From the NCBI GenBank assembly GCA_003563375.1, contig PWSB01000234.1, forward strand, positions 1 to 6,625: DNA of 6,625 bases, read 5' to 3'. Positions 1 through 5,580 of the stretch are shown here, one piece after another. Numbering within the stretch: position 1 is the first letter of the stretch; every line of letters starts with the position of its first letter. The notes under the pieces were generated by a model. It was not told the DNA's origin, made no database searches, and saw nothing but the letters and a program-made list of their open reading frames with translations. The stretch comes from Actinomycetota bacterium (GTDB lineage: Bacteria > Actinomycetota > Humimicrobiia > Humimicrobiales > Humimicrobiaceae). The translations under genes and the position numbers were made by a program.

Positions 1-951
1 AGCATGCTTTTTAGCATAGGGGGGGCTGCCCAGTATAGTCTTTCTCACGCAAGGCCCCAATATCCCGGTATTGTACCCTCCCTCAAGGACTATTCCCATT
101 CTCCCCTGGCAATATTTCAGGCTTAAACTGCTTATTAGATACATAATCTTAAGATAGGAAGATGTGGACAGGCCCAGTGAGGTAAGCTCGTCTGAACTGT
201 GGGAGTCATAACCTGCGCTAACCAGTATAAGCTGCGGTTCATACTTTTCCAAAAGAGGCAAAATCAGCTGGCTAAAAGCCGCTATATAACTTTCTCCCCC
301 TGTATCCGGAGGAAAGGGAATATTAAGGTTGTAGCCCCTGCCCCTTCCATCCCCGGTCTGGTCATAATACCCTGTCCCGGGATAGTGGGGGTATTGATGC
401 AATGATATAAAAAAGACCTGTTCGGATCTATAAAAAATATCCTGGGTCCCGTTTCCGTGATGGCCATCAAAATCTATTATAGCCATCCTTTCCAGTCCAT
501 ATCGCTCCAGGGCATAGCTGGCTGCAACTGCGACATTATTAAATATGCAAAATCCGCCCCCATGGTCCTTAAATGCATGGTGGCCCGGCGGACGCACCAT
601 TGCAAAATAGACATTTGGCCCCTGGTCATCAAATACCAGGTCTATACCTCTTGCAGCCCCGGTTGCCGCAAGCATGGCTGAGGAGTAAGTATGTTCGGAG
701 ACAACCGTATCCCCGTCAATATAACTATAGCCTCCGTTTTTAGAAAAGTTTTTTACGGTATCGATATAACCCCTTGTATGGACCAGGGCCGCTATGTCCG
801 GATCGGCCTCTCCGGGAAGGGTAATCGTTATAATATTTTTTTCTTCCAGATCTTTTAGTGAATCCAGTATTGAAGTCAGCCTGCTGCTTGTTTCAGGATG
901 CATGGCACCAGGGTCATGCTTTAAAAACATAGGGTCATAAATTATATACAT
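1..951 (-). CDS. Histone-deacetylase-family zinc hydrolase (HDAC/AcuC/acetylpolyamine amidohydrolase superfamily), 3' end outside window
   Basis: The reading frame is open for 317 codons, from an ATG at 951 to the left edge, so the C-terminus is missing. The arginase-fold deacetylase signature is complete as far as it goes: RPPGHHAF supplies the catalytic His pair (H124, H125), followed by DHGGGFCIFNN; IDFDGHHGNGT supplies zinc ligands D162 and H164; SAGYDSH supplies D249; and LEGGYN supplies the transition-state Tyr (Y293). Family members remove acetyl groups from lysines, acetylpolyamines or related amides in the cytoplasm. The FDGHHGNGT and LEGGYN forms look closer to class II HDACs and bacterial homologues than to class I. 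The start lies 1 nt after the CwlM-like stop codon, with AGAGG about 5 nt upstream, so the two are probably co-translated. The substrate cannot be told from sequence. The family call is very sure; an AcuC assignment is not supported. Confidence 0.93.
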   Translation of the reverse strand, partial: MYIIYDPMFLKHDPGAMHPETSSRLTSILDSLKDLEEKNIITITLPGEADPDIAALVHTRGYIDTVKNFSKNGGYSYIDGDTVVSEHTYSSAMLAATGAARGIDLVFDDQGPNVYFAMVRPPGHHAFKDHGGGFCIFNNVAVAASYALERYGLERMAIIDFDGHHGNGTQDIFYRSEQVFFISLHQYPHYPGTGYYDQTGDGRGRGYNLNIPFPPDTGGESYIAAFSQLILPLLEKYEPQLILVSAGYDSHSSDELTSLGLSTSSYLKIMYLISSLSLKYCQGRMGIVLEGGYNTGILGPCVRKTILGSPPYAKKHA

Positions 952-952
952 C

Positions 953-2017
953 CTATCCTCTTATAAAACCAATGATCGCATCGGAGATACACTGGCTTAC
1001 CTTAAGCTGATATTCTGACTGCTTTAGCATTCTCCTATGGTTTGAATTGGATATAAAGGCCGGTTCCACCAAAACAGAGGTCATCTCTGTTTCCTTCAGG
1101 ATGCTGTAGCTTGAGCCATGGACCCTGCAATCAGGTAATTTCATCCTGTTTACAATCTCGTCCTGGATATGATTTGCAAGTTTTTTCCCCTCTACGGAAT
1201 AAGATTTAAGGCCTTTAAAATAATAACAGCTGCTCCCCCTGGCCCGCTTATCCCTTGAATAGCCAAGGTTTACGCTTACCAGGATGTCAGATTCGCTCCG
1301 GTTGGCATAACTTATGCGGTCCTTCAAGAAAAGGCTCTGGTTTTCATCGTCGCTTACGGCTAAAAGCGCTTTTATTCCATTTTCCTCAAGGCTGCTTTTG
1401 CAGAAATAAGCAATGCTTTTACAGATATATATCTTCTCCTGGTAATGCAGGTAGGGCTGGCCTTCATTGATATCATGGCCATAATCCATTATTACAGTAA
1501 CAAAACCCTGCTCTTTCCTTGCTTCATATTTCGGGTTTAAGGGGAAATTGGAAGTTTTCCTTGACTCTATTATCCTTTTTAGGTTGATAAGGCCTTTGAT
1601 GGTATCATCACCTACGATACCGTCATCTGATATGTTCATGTTCTTCTGAAAATCTATAACTGCGGAGTGGGTCTTAGCTCCAAATATACCATTTTCTTTA
1701 GAAGGGTAAAAACCAAGGCTCTTGAGCCAGTATTGCAGTGTTCTTACATCATCCCCGCGGAAAGGGGGGTTTTTAATATAAAGCATCCTGTCTCCAATCT
1801 TAAACCCCGCATCCACAAGTTCCTGCCAGGTCTGCTGGTCCAGGCTGCCTGTTGAGTCAAGCCCTCTCTTCTGTTGAAATTTTCTGACCGCATCCTCGGT
1901 CTGGGGGCCGTATATACCATCGATCTCATAGGTTCCTATATCATAGCCAAGCTGTTTAAGCCTCCTTTGGAGGTCTACTACATTTTTTCCGCTATTATTT
2001 TTCCTAAGTATATCCAA
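953..2017 (-). CDS. cwlM: CwlM-like protein: two peptidoglycan-binding domains plus N-acetylmuramoyl-L-alanine amidase (Amidase_3) fold
   Basis: The 354-residue product has no signal peptide or membrane segment, so it should be cytoplasmic. Two PG_binding_1 domains (about 8-68 and 87-146, with repeated GxxG and AVxxFQ motifs) precede an Amidase_3 domain (about 172-352). Of the four canonical amidase residues, H181 (MDYGH), E194 (YQEK) and E318 (VLVEPAF) are present. The second zinc His, normally in a S-I-H-A-type motif, is N250 (ILVSVN), so hydrolase activity is doubtful. The order of domains, the DCRVHG motif (296-301), the GDDVRTLQ motif (88-95) and the position beside trxB match mycobacterial CwlM, a cytoplasmic regulator that activates MurA in peptidoglycan precursor synthesis. 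The C-terminal tail that carries the regulatory phosphothreonine in mycobacteria is absent, because the protein ends with the amidase fold. The TTG start is supported by GGGGA 8 nt upstream and an in-frame TAA further up. The family call is firm; the regulatory role is inference. Confidence 0.85.
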   Translation of the reverse strand: MDILRKNNSGKNVVDLQRRLKQLGYDIGTYEIDGIYGPQTEDAVRKFQQKRGLDSTGSLDQQTWQELVDAGFKIGDRMLYIKNPPFRGDDVRTLQYWLKSLGFYPSKENGIFGAKTHSAVIDFQKNMNISDDGIVGDDTIKGLINLKRIIESRKTSNFPLNPKYEARKEQGFVTVIMDYGHDINEGQPYLHYQEKIYICKSIAYFCKSSLEENGIKALLAVSDDENQSLFLKDRISYANRSESDILVSVNLGYSRDKRARGSSCYYFKGLKSYSVEGKKLANHIQDEIVNRMKLPDCRVHGSSYSILKETEMTSVLVEPAFISNSNHRRMLKQSEYQLKVSQCISDAIIGFIRG

Positions 2018-2025
2018 TCTTATCT

Positions 2026-2030
2026 TCCCC
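2026..2030 (-). promoter_or_regulatory. Ribosome binding site that fixes the TTG start of the cwlM-like gene
   Basis: GGGGA lies 8 nt before the TTG at 2017. No ATG or GTG lies in frame between this site and the upstream in-frame stop, so TTG is the best-supported start. The weak start codon may keep synthesis low. Confidence 0.6.
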
Positions 2031-2054
2031 GGTTTTTGATTTTTTTGTTTTTAT

Positions 2055-2074
2055 ATTTAATGTATAAATTAAAT
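2055..2074. repeat. AT-only inverted repeat in the trxB-cwlM intergenic gap
   Basis: Perfect 7-bp arms ATTTAAT and ATTAAAT are separated by 6 nt in the 67-bp gap between trxB and the cwlM-like gene. There is no GC stem and no U-run after it on the minus strand, so it is not a convincing terminator. It could be an operator or promoter element, or chance in AT-rich DNA. No clear -35/-10 pair is visible here, so the cwlM-like gene may simply be transcribed from upstream. Confidence 0.3.
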
Positions 2075-2084
2075 GATAGAATCC

Positions 2085-3029
2085 CTATATCAGGCCTCTG
2101 AGATGCTTATCTATAGAGGTAGCAGCGACGGCACCGTCTGCCACAGCTGTTACCACCTGCCTGAGTGCTGTGCTCCTTACATCTCCGGCTGCATATATCC
2201 CCCTGCAGGAGGTTCTCATGTATTTGTCCGTTATAATAAAGCCATTGGCGTCAAGCTTAACTATTCCTTTTACCAGCGCAGAATTGGCCCCGAAGCCCAC
2301 GTATTCAAACAACCCCTGGATATCTATTTTTTTTATTTTATTATCATCAACATTCTTTATAAGGATATGATCCACCTTTTTTTCGCCAACTATTTTTTCA
2401 AGGACGCTGTTCCATACAATTTCAACATTTTCCAAGTCAAAGGCTCTCTCCTGTAAAATACTTACTGCCCTGAGTTTATCCCTTCTGTGTATGATATATA
2501 CCTTTTTAGCGAATTTAGCTAAAAAAAGGGCTTCTTCTACAGCAGTATCCCCTCCACCTACCACAGCAACGTCTTTGTCTCTGTAAAGCGGCCCATCACA
2601 TGTAGCACAATAGGAGACTCCCCTTCCAAACAGCCTCTGCTCGCCTTCCAGGCCCAGCATTTTCGGATAGGCCCCGCTGGCCACAATGATAGTGCGCACC
2701 ATATAGTGGTCTGCGCTTTCGGCTATATTGCACCGGAAAAAATTTTCTTTGCCCCTCTTTACCAGCTCAACCAGGGCAATCGGGCAGAACGTTTTTACCT
2801 CGGCTCCCAGTCCTTTGCAGTGATCGGAGAATTTTTCTATAAGTTCAAACCCTGACCTTTGGCCAAACCCCAGGTAATTTTCAATAAATTCTGTATTCAT
2901 TATCTGTCCCCCGGGCATCTGCTTATCCACTATCTCAAAGTCCAGGTCTGCCCGTTTTGAATAAAGGGCCGCTCCCAGGCCTGCCGGGCCCGCTCCTATA
3001 ATCAAAAGATCTTTTTTTATTTCAACCAT
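2085..3029 (-). CDS. trxB: Thioredoxin-disulfide reductase
   Basis: This 314-residue flavoprotein would pass electrons from NADPH through FAD and a redox disulfide to thioredoxin in the cytoplasm. Visible motifs, in order, are the FAD Rossmann motif GAGPAG (12-17), the CATC redox pair (C141 and C144), the NADPH Rossmann motif GGGDTA (158-163), the 2'-phosphate-binding HRRDKLR (181-187), and the C-terminal FAD motif AAGDVR followed by LRQVVTAVADGAVAA. Length and motif order are standard for bacterial TrxB. I prefer the ATG at 3029 to an in-frame TTG at 3047: the ATG has GGGG 8 nt upstream and places the FAD-binding strand at the usual distance, while the TTG has no Shine-Dalgarno sequence. No thioredoxin gene lies beside it, although in mycobacteria trxB, trxC and cwlM are consecutive. 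It sits between the RHH gene and the cwlM-like gene on one strand. Confidence 0.96.
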   Translation of the reverse strand: MVEIKKDLLIIGAGPAGLGAALYSKRADLDFEIVDKQMPGGQIMNTEFIENYLGFGQRSGFELIEKFSDHCKGLGAEVKTFCPIALVELVKRGKENFFRCNIAESADHYMVRTIIVASGAYPKMLGLEGEQRLFGRGVSYCATCDGPLYRDKDVAVVGGGDTAVEEALFLAKFAKKVYIIHRRDKLRAVSILQERAFDLENVEIVWNSVLEKIVGEKKVDHILIKNVDDNKIKKIDIQGLFEYVGFGANSALVKGIVKLDANGFIITDKYMRTSCRGIYAAGDVRSTALRQVVTAVADGAVAATSIDKHLRGLI

Positions 3030-3037
3030 CCAAAAAA

Positions 3038-3041
3038 CCCC
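3038..3041 (-). promoter_or_regulatory. Ribosome binding site that selects the ATG start of trxB
   Basis: GGGG stands 8 nt upstream of the ATG at 3029. It lies inside the longer reading frame that would start at TTG 3047, and so argues for the shorter protein. Confidence 0.55.
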
Positions 3042-3057
3042 GCACAAGACTGTTTAA

Positions 3058-3077
3058 CCATTATTATAATATAATGG
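3058..3077. repeat. Perfect inverted repeat overlapping the trxB -10 box, candidate operator
   Basis: Arms CCATTAT and ATAATGG (7 bp, perfect) flank a 6-nt centre. The predicted trxB -10 hexamer TATAAT at 3063-3068 lies inside the repeat, so a bound protein would block RNA polymerase. The RHH protein encoded immediately upstream is a natural but unproven candidate ligand. AT-rich composition raises the odds of chance symmetry, though the CC/GG ends make it more specific. Confidence 0.4.
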
Positions 3078-3090
3078 CATTTAAAATAAA
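3063..3090 (-). promoter_or_regulatory. Candidate sigma70 promoter of trxB
   Basis: A consensus -10 TATAAT (3063-3068) is preceded, 16 bp away, by a weak -35 TTTATT (3085-3090). The expected transcript would start near 3056 and give a leader of about 27 nt before the ATG at 3029, which fits the chosen start and not the TTG at 3047. The AT-rich surroundings make this moderate evidence only. Confidence 0.4.
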
Positions 3091-3127
3091 TGAATAAATC
3101 AAGAGGTCTTACTTTAAAAAAACAGGC

Positions 3128-3367
3128 TCACTTATAACGCCTTGCAGCATCTTTTAACCTGGCTTCAAGCTCTTCTTCTGATTTGATGCCGGAAAGATCG
3201 ATATCCAGATCCATCAAAAGCCTTATAGCGCTTCTCACGATCTCTGTATTTGCGACCTTGTGCCCTCCGCTTCTTTTGCATTCTATACCCATGTTTTCAA
3301 GAAAGGCTACCATTGATGAAGGCATGGTTATGGGTACCCTGAAATAATCTTGCTTCCTTTCAACCAT
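3128..3367 (-). CDS. Small ribbon-helix-helix (CopG/Arc-like) DNA-binding protein
   Basis: The 79-residue protein has the RHH pattern: an N-terminal strand YFRVPIT (8-14), helix A SSMVAFLENMG (17-27), a longer than usual basic linker CKRSGGHKVAN (30-40), and helix B TEIVRSAIRLLMDL (41-54). The C-terminal third is a charged amphipathic helix, EEELEARLKDAARRYK (64-79). RHH proteins dimerise through the strand and bind operators in the major groove as repressors or antitoxins. No toxin gene accompanies it, so a transcriptional regulator is more likely. It opens the leftward gene set, 98 bp before trxB, and faces the dha operon across the control region, so either promoter or its own could be the target. 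The ATG at 3367 is favoured over the GTG at 3373, because GAGG lies 5 nt before the ATG and overlaps the GTG. Residue numbers are from this ATG. Confidence 0.7.
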   Translation of the reverse strand: MVERKQDYFRVPITMPSSMVAFLENMGIECKRSGGHKVANTEIVRSAIRLLMDLDIDLSGIKSEEELEARLKDAARRYK

Positions 3368-3372
3368 ATCCA

Positions 3373-3376
3373 CCTC
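3373..3376 (-). promoter_or_regulatory. Ribosome binding site of the RHH gene
   Basis: GAGG (within GAGGTGG) stands 5 nt before the ATG at 3367. Its last G is the first base of the alternative GTG codon, so that codon is unlikely to be the start. Confidence 0.55.
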
Positions 3377-3410
3377 GTTGCTGTGATTTTATTGCATTTT
3401 TATGTATATG

Positions 3411-3439
3411 AGTATATCTATTAAAATTCAAATTGTCAA
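3411..3439 (-). promoter_or_regulatory. Near-consensus sigma70 promoter of the RHH gene and leftward operon
   Basis: A perfect -35 TTGACA (3434-3439) and a good -10 TATACT (3411-3416) are 17 bp apart. Transcription would begin near 3404, about 37 nt before the ATG at 3367. A direct repeat of ATATAC with an 8-bp period (3404-3409 and 3412-3417 on the plus strand, as GTATAT) overlaps the -10. RHH repressors often bind such short direct repeats, so autoregulation is possible. Confidence 0.75.
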
Positions 3440-3484
3440 ACTTACCAATACATAACAGAGTAAATACCTAGCCACCCTGCCCTG

Positions 3485-3503
3485 TTCATAAATTTTTTAT
3501 GAA
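3485..3503. repeat. 8-bp palindrome upstream of dhaL, candidate operator
   Basis: Perfect arms TTCATAAA and TTTATGAA are separated by TTT. The element centres about 60 bp upstream of the predicted dhaL transcription start, an activator-type position on the dha side. It is also about 90 bp upstream of the RHH transcription start. On the minus strand no GC-rich stem precedes a U-run, so it is unlikely to be a terminator. Confidence 0.4.
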
Positions 3504-3537
3504 GATGCTGAATCATATTTTTTTATAAATCCCTATC

Positions 3538-3546
3538 TGATATAAT
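3538..3546 (+). promoter_or_regulatory. Extended -10 promoter of the dhaL-dhaK operon
   Basis: TGA followed directly by TATAAT (3541-3546) is an extended -10 element. The -35 region 17 bp upstream is only a T-run, which is tolerated when an extended -10 is present and suggests dependence on an activator. Transcription would start near 3553, and a strong Shine-Dalgarno AAGGAG (3568-3573) lies 4 nt before the dhaL ATG. Confidence 0.6.
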
Positions 3547-3577
3547 AATTTAATTACATAAATAAAAAAGGAGCAAC

Positions 3578-4246
3578 ATGGCCACCCAAAAAGAAGTGCT
3601 CATCGGGGTCCTTGAGGCTATAAGCAATAAACTTATCCAGGCTGAAAAAATGCTCACCGAACTTGACTCCCAGGTAGGAGACGCGGATTGCGGAATCGGT
3701 GTTAAAAGAGGTTTTAGCGCGGTACTGGAGGAATTGCCCCGGACCAATTCCATGGAGTTAGGAGATATTTTAAAGAAAGTCGGTTTTACCCTTGCTTATA
3801 CCATAGGAGGGACTTCTGGGGCCATGCTCGGCACGGGCTTTTTGGAAGCAGGAAAAAGTTTTGAACAAAAGACAGAGATAAATAGTGACGATATAGCCCA
3901 GGCACTAAACCGTGCAAACACGGTCATAAAAAGGAGGGGCGGCAATACCCAGGTGGGAGACAAGACCCTCGTGGATGCCCTGGAGCCTGCGGTTGAATCT
4001 GTAAAAAAATCTGCATCACAATCACAGGACTTGGCAGGACTGCTCACAAATGCTTATCAAGCAGCTAAGAAAGGCTCAGATAATACCATAGAGATTACAG
4101 CCAAAAAAGGTAGGGCGTCATATATGGGTGAGAGGAGCAAAGGCCACAGGGACCCTGGGTCCGTGGTAATATATTTAATGTTCGAAGCTGCATTGGAATA
4201 TTTAAAATCTGGGGGGCATATTTGCGATGAAAAAGATAATAAATAA
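3578..4246 (+). CDS. dhaL: Dihydroxyacetone kinase ADP/ATP-binding subunit DhaL
   Basis: The 222-residue protein is an all-helical nucleotide-binding subunit that transfers phosphate to substrate held covalently by DhaK. The Mg-nucleotide aspartates are present at D30, D35 and D37 (LDSQVGDADCG), the same numbers as in E. coli DhaL. Other family motifs are the phosphate-binding loop GGTSGAMLG (77-85), GDKTLVDAL (127-135) and GRASYMGERSKGHRDPGS (178-195). Two family positions differ: the residue after D37 is Cys where E. coli has His, and GGTSGA has Ala where Pro is common. It is the first gene of a packed operon and precedes dhaK, the reverse of the E. coli dhaKLM order. Its last 20 nt overlap dhaK. 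The start is well supported by AAGGAG 4 nt upstream. Whether the phosphate donor is a PTS protein or ATP cannot be told from the sequence. Confidence 0.93.
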   Translation: MATQKEVLIGVLEAISNKLIQAEKMLTELDSQVGDADCGIGVKRGFSAVLEELPRTNSMELGDILKKVGFTLAYTIGGTSGAMLGTGFLEAGKSFEQKTEINSDDIAQALNRANTVIKRRGGNTQVGDKTLVDALEPAVESVKKSASQSQDLAGLLTNAYQAAKKGSDNTIEITAKKGRASYMGERSKGHRDPGSVVIYLMFEAALEYLKSGGHICDEKDNK

Positions 4247-5222
4247 ACCAGAGGACGTGGTCCATGAGATGCTCAAAGGGTTACAGGACAGCAGGCCCGA
4301 GACCATAGGGCTTATTCCTGAAAAAAGGATAGTATACAGAAAGGATCCTTATCTTAACAAGGTAGCCATAATATCCGGCTCAGGAAGCGGCCACGAGCCT
4401 GACCAGGCTTTCTATGTGGGAAGAGGCATGCTTGATGCTGCTTGTGCCGGCCCAGTTTTTGCGGCACCTACCCTTGATGCAATAGTGGATGCCGCTAGAA
4501 TGGTAGACAAGGGGATGGGTGTCCTTTTTTTAGTGAAAAACTATACCGGAGACCGTGCCTACTTTGAGATGGCAAGCGAGATGCTTGAATTTGAAGGAGG
4601 CCCCTCGGTTGATACTGTTATAATAAATGATGATGTGGCTGTAAAAGACAGCACCTTTACTGCAGGCAGGCGCGGGGTAGCAGGTGCCATATTTGTATAC
4701 AAGATAGTGGGCGCCAAGTCCGAAGAGGGAGCAAACCTCGGAGAGCTCAAAGGACTTGCCTACAGGGTAAACGATAATGTCAGGACCATGGGTTTTGCCT
4801 TAAAACCCTGCACCACCCCGGAAAAAGGCTCCCCCACCTTCGATCTTGGCCCTCAGGAGATCGAGGTCGGCGTAGGGCTCCATGGAGAACCTGGAAGGGA
4901 AAGGACCACATATAAGAGGGCAAATACAATCATCAAGACACTGACCGATGCCGTGCTGGAGGACCTTCCTTTCTCAGGGGGAGACGAGGTAGCCCTTATG
5001 GTAAACGGCCTTGGGGGCACCCCAATAGGAGAACTATATATCGCAGCCGGCATCACCCATGATATATTAAAAAATAAGCATATAAGGGTACACAAGACTT
5101 ATGTAAACAATTACTGCACCTCCCTTGATATGGAGGGCTGTTCAGTCAGCCTGCTAAGGCTGAATGAAGATTTTAAAAGACTTCTTGCTTACCCTGTAGA
5201 TATTCCCATCTCTTATTTTTAA
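4227..5222 (+). CDS. dhaK: Dihydroxyacetone kinase substrate-binding subunit DhaK
   Basis: The 331-residue protein binds dihydroxyacetone or a related short-chain ketose as a hemiaminal and works with DhaL to phosphorylate it in the cytoplasm. The active site is complete: GSGSGHEP holds H56, KNYTGD holds D109, and GVGLHGEPG holds H219, the His that bonds the substrate carbonyl. Other conserved blocks are INDDVAVKD (133-141), TAGRRGVAG (145-153), VNGLGGTP (259-266) and NNYCTSLDMEG (294-304). A short linker lies after H219, where E. coli DhaK has a longer stretch, giving a protein somewhat shorter than the usual approximately 355 residues. The start overlaps the dhaL 3' end by 20 nt, with a G-run 10 nt upstream, which suggests translational coupling. 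No dhaM follows. Related kinases act on erythrulose or other ketoses, so the substrate name rests on family membership. Confidence 0.94.
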   Translation: MKKIINKPEDVVHEMLKGLQDSRPETIGLIPEKRIVYRKDPYLNKVAIISGSGSGHEPDQAFYVGRGMLDAACAGPVFAAPTLDAIVDAARMVDKGMGVLFLVKNYTGDRAYFEMASEMLEFEGGPSVDTVIINDDVAVKDSTFTAGRRGVAGAIFVYKIVGAKSEEGANLGELKGLAYRVNDNVRTMGFALKPCTTPEKGSPTFDLGPQEIEVGVGLHGEPGRERTTYKRANTIIKTLTDAVLEDLPFSGGDEVALMVNGLGGTPIGELYIAAGITHDILKNKHIRVHKTYVNNYCTSLDMEGCSVSLLRLNEDFKRLLAYPVDIPISYF

Positions 5223-5223
5223 A

Positions 5224-5580
5224 ATGCCTTTGGATAAAGATATATCAAAAAGAAAAATAAAGTTAGATTGTGAATTAGAAAGGGTAGTTTCAAGGATAAA
5301 GGATCTTGGGGTCCAAAAGATCATCCTTTTCGGCTCCCTGGCAAAAGGCCAAATAAGTTTTAGCAGCGACATAGACCTCATAGTAATAAAGGAAACAGAT
5401 AAAAGATTCATCAAAAGACTCAAAGAAGTCTATTCCCATGTAAAGCCAAAAACCGCCGTTGATATACTGGTCTATACCCCCCAGGAATATAGATACCTAT
5501 TGATGGAAAATGAATTTATAAAGGATATCTCAAAAAAAGGGACCGTCATCTATGAACAAAAAGGGGAAAGAAGCAGCTAG
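5224..5580 (+). CDS. Minimal nucleotidyltransferase (MNT/MntA-like, pol-beta superfamily)
   Basis: The 118-residue protein has the pol-beta nucleotidyltransferase signature FGSLAKG followed by SSDIDL: the GS pair is at 37-38, catalytic aspartates are D49 and D51, and the third acidic residue is D80 in AVDILVY. The catalytic set therefore appears intact. MNT proteins often pair with HEPN proteins; in type VII toxin-antitoxin pairs the MNT partner silences the HEPN RNase by transferring AMP to it. It begins 1 nt after the dhaK stop and overlaps the HEPN gene by 29 nt. No Shine-Dalgarno sequence precedes its ATG, only T-rich dhaK coding DNA, so translation probably depends on ribosomes finishing dhaK. 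The fold is confident; the antitoxin role is inference. Confidence 0.85.
   Translation: MPLDKDISKRKIKLDCELERVVSRIKDLGVQKIILFGSLAKGQISFSSDIDLIVIKETDKRFIKRLKEVYSHVKPKTAVDILVYTPQEYRYLLMENEFIKDISKKGTVIYEQKGERSS

Noticed and set aside
199..681. Plus- and minus-strand reading frames of 60-75 codons
   Set aside because: They lie inside the open deacetylase gene in other frames and carry no family motif.
953..2017. Calling the CwlM-like gene a secreted cell-wall amidase
   Set aside because: There is no signal peptide or membrane segment, and one zinc histidine is replaced by Asn.
2073..2456. A 127-codon plus-strand reading frame opposite trxB
   Set aside because: It is antisense to a clear TrxB with all its motifs, has no recognisable domain and no convincing ribosome binding site.
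3485..3503. Palindrome read as a terminator
   Set aside because: The stem is almost all AT, and no gene ends toward it on either strand.
3368..3577. A riboswitch or small RNA in the divergent control region
   Set aside because: Predicted leaders are only about 25-40 nt and show no conserved aptamer-like pairing.
3796..5423. Minus-strand reading frames of 63-89 codons opposite dhaL, dhaK and MNT
   Set aside because: They are shadows of well-supported plus-strand genes.
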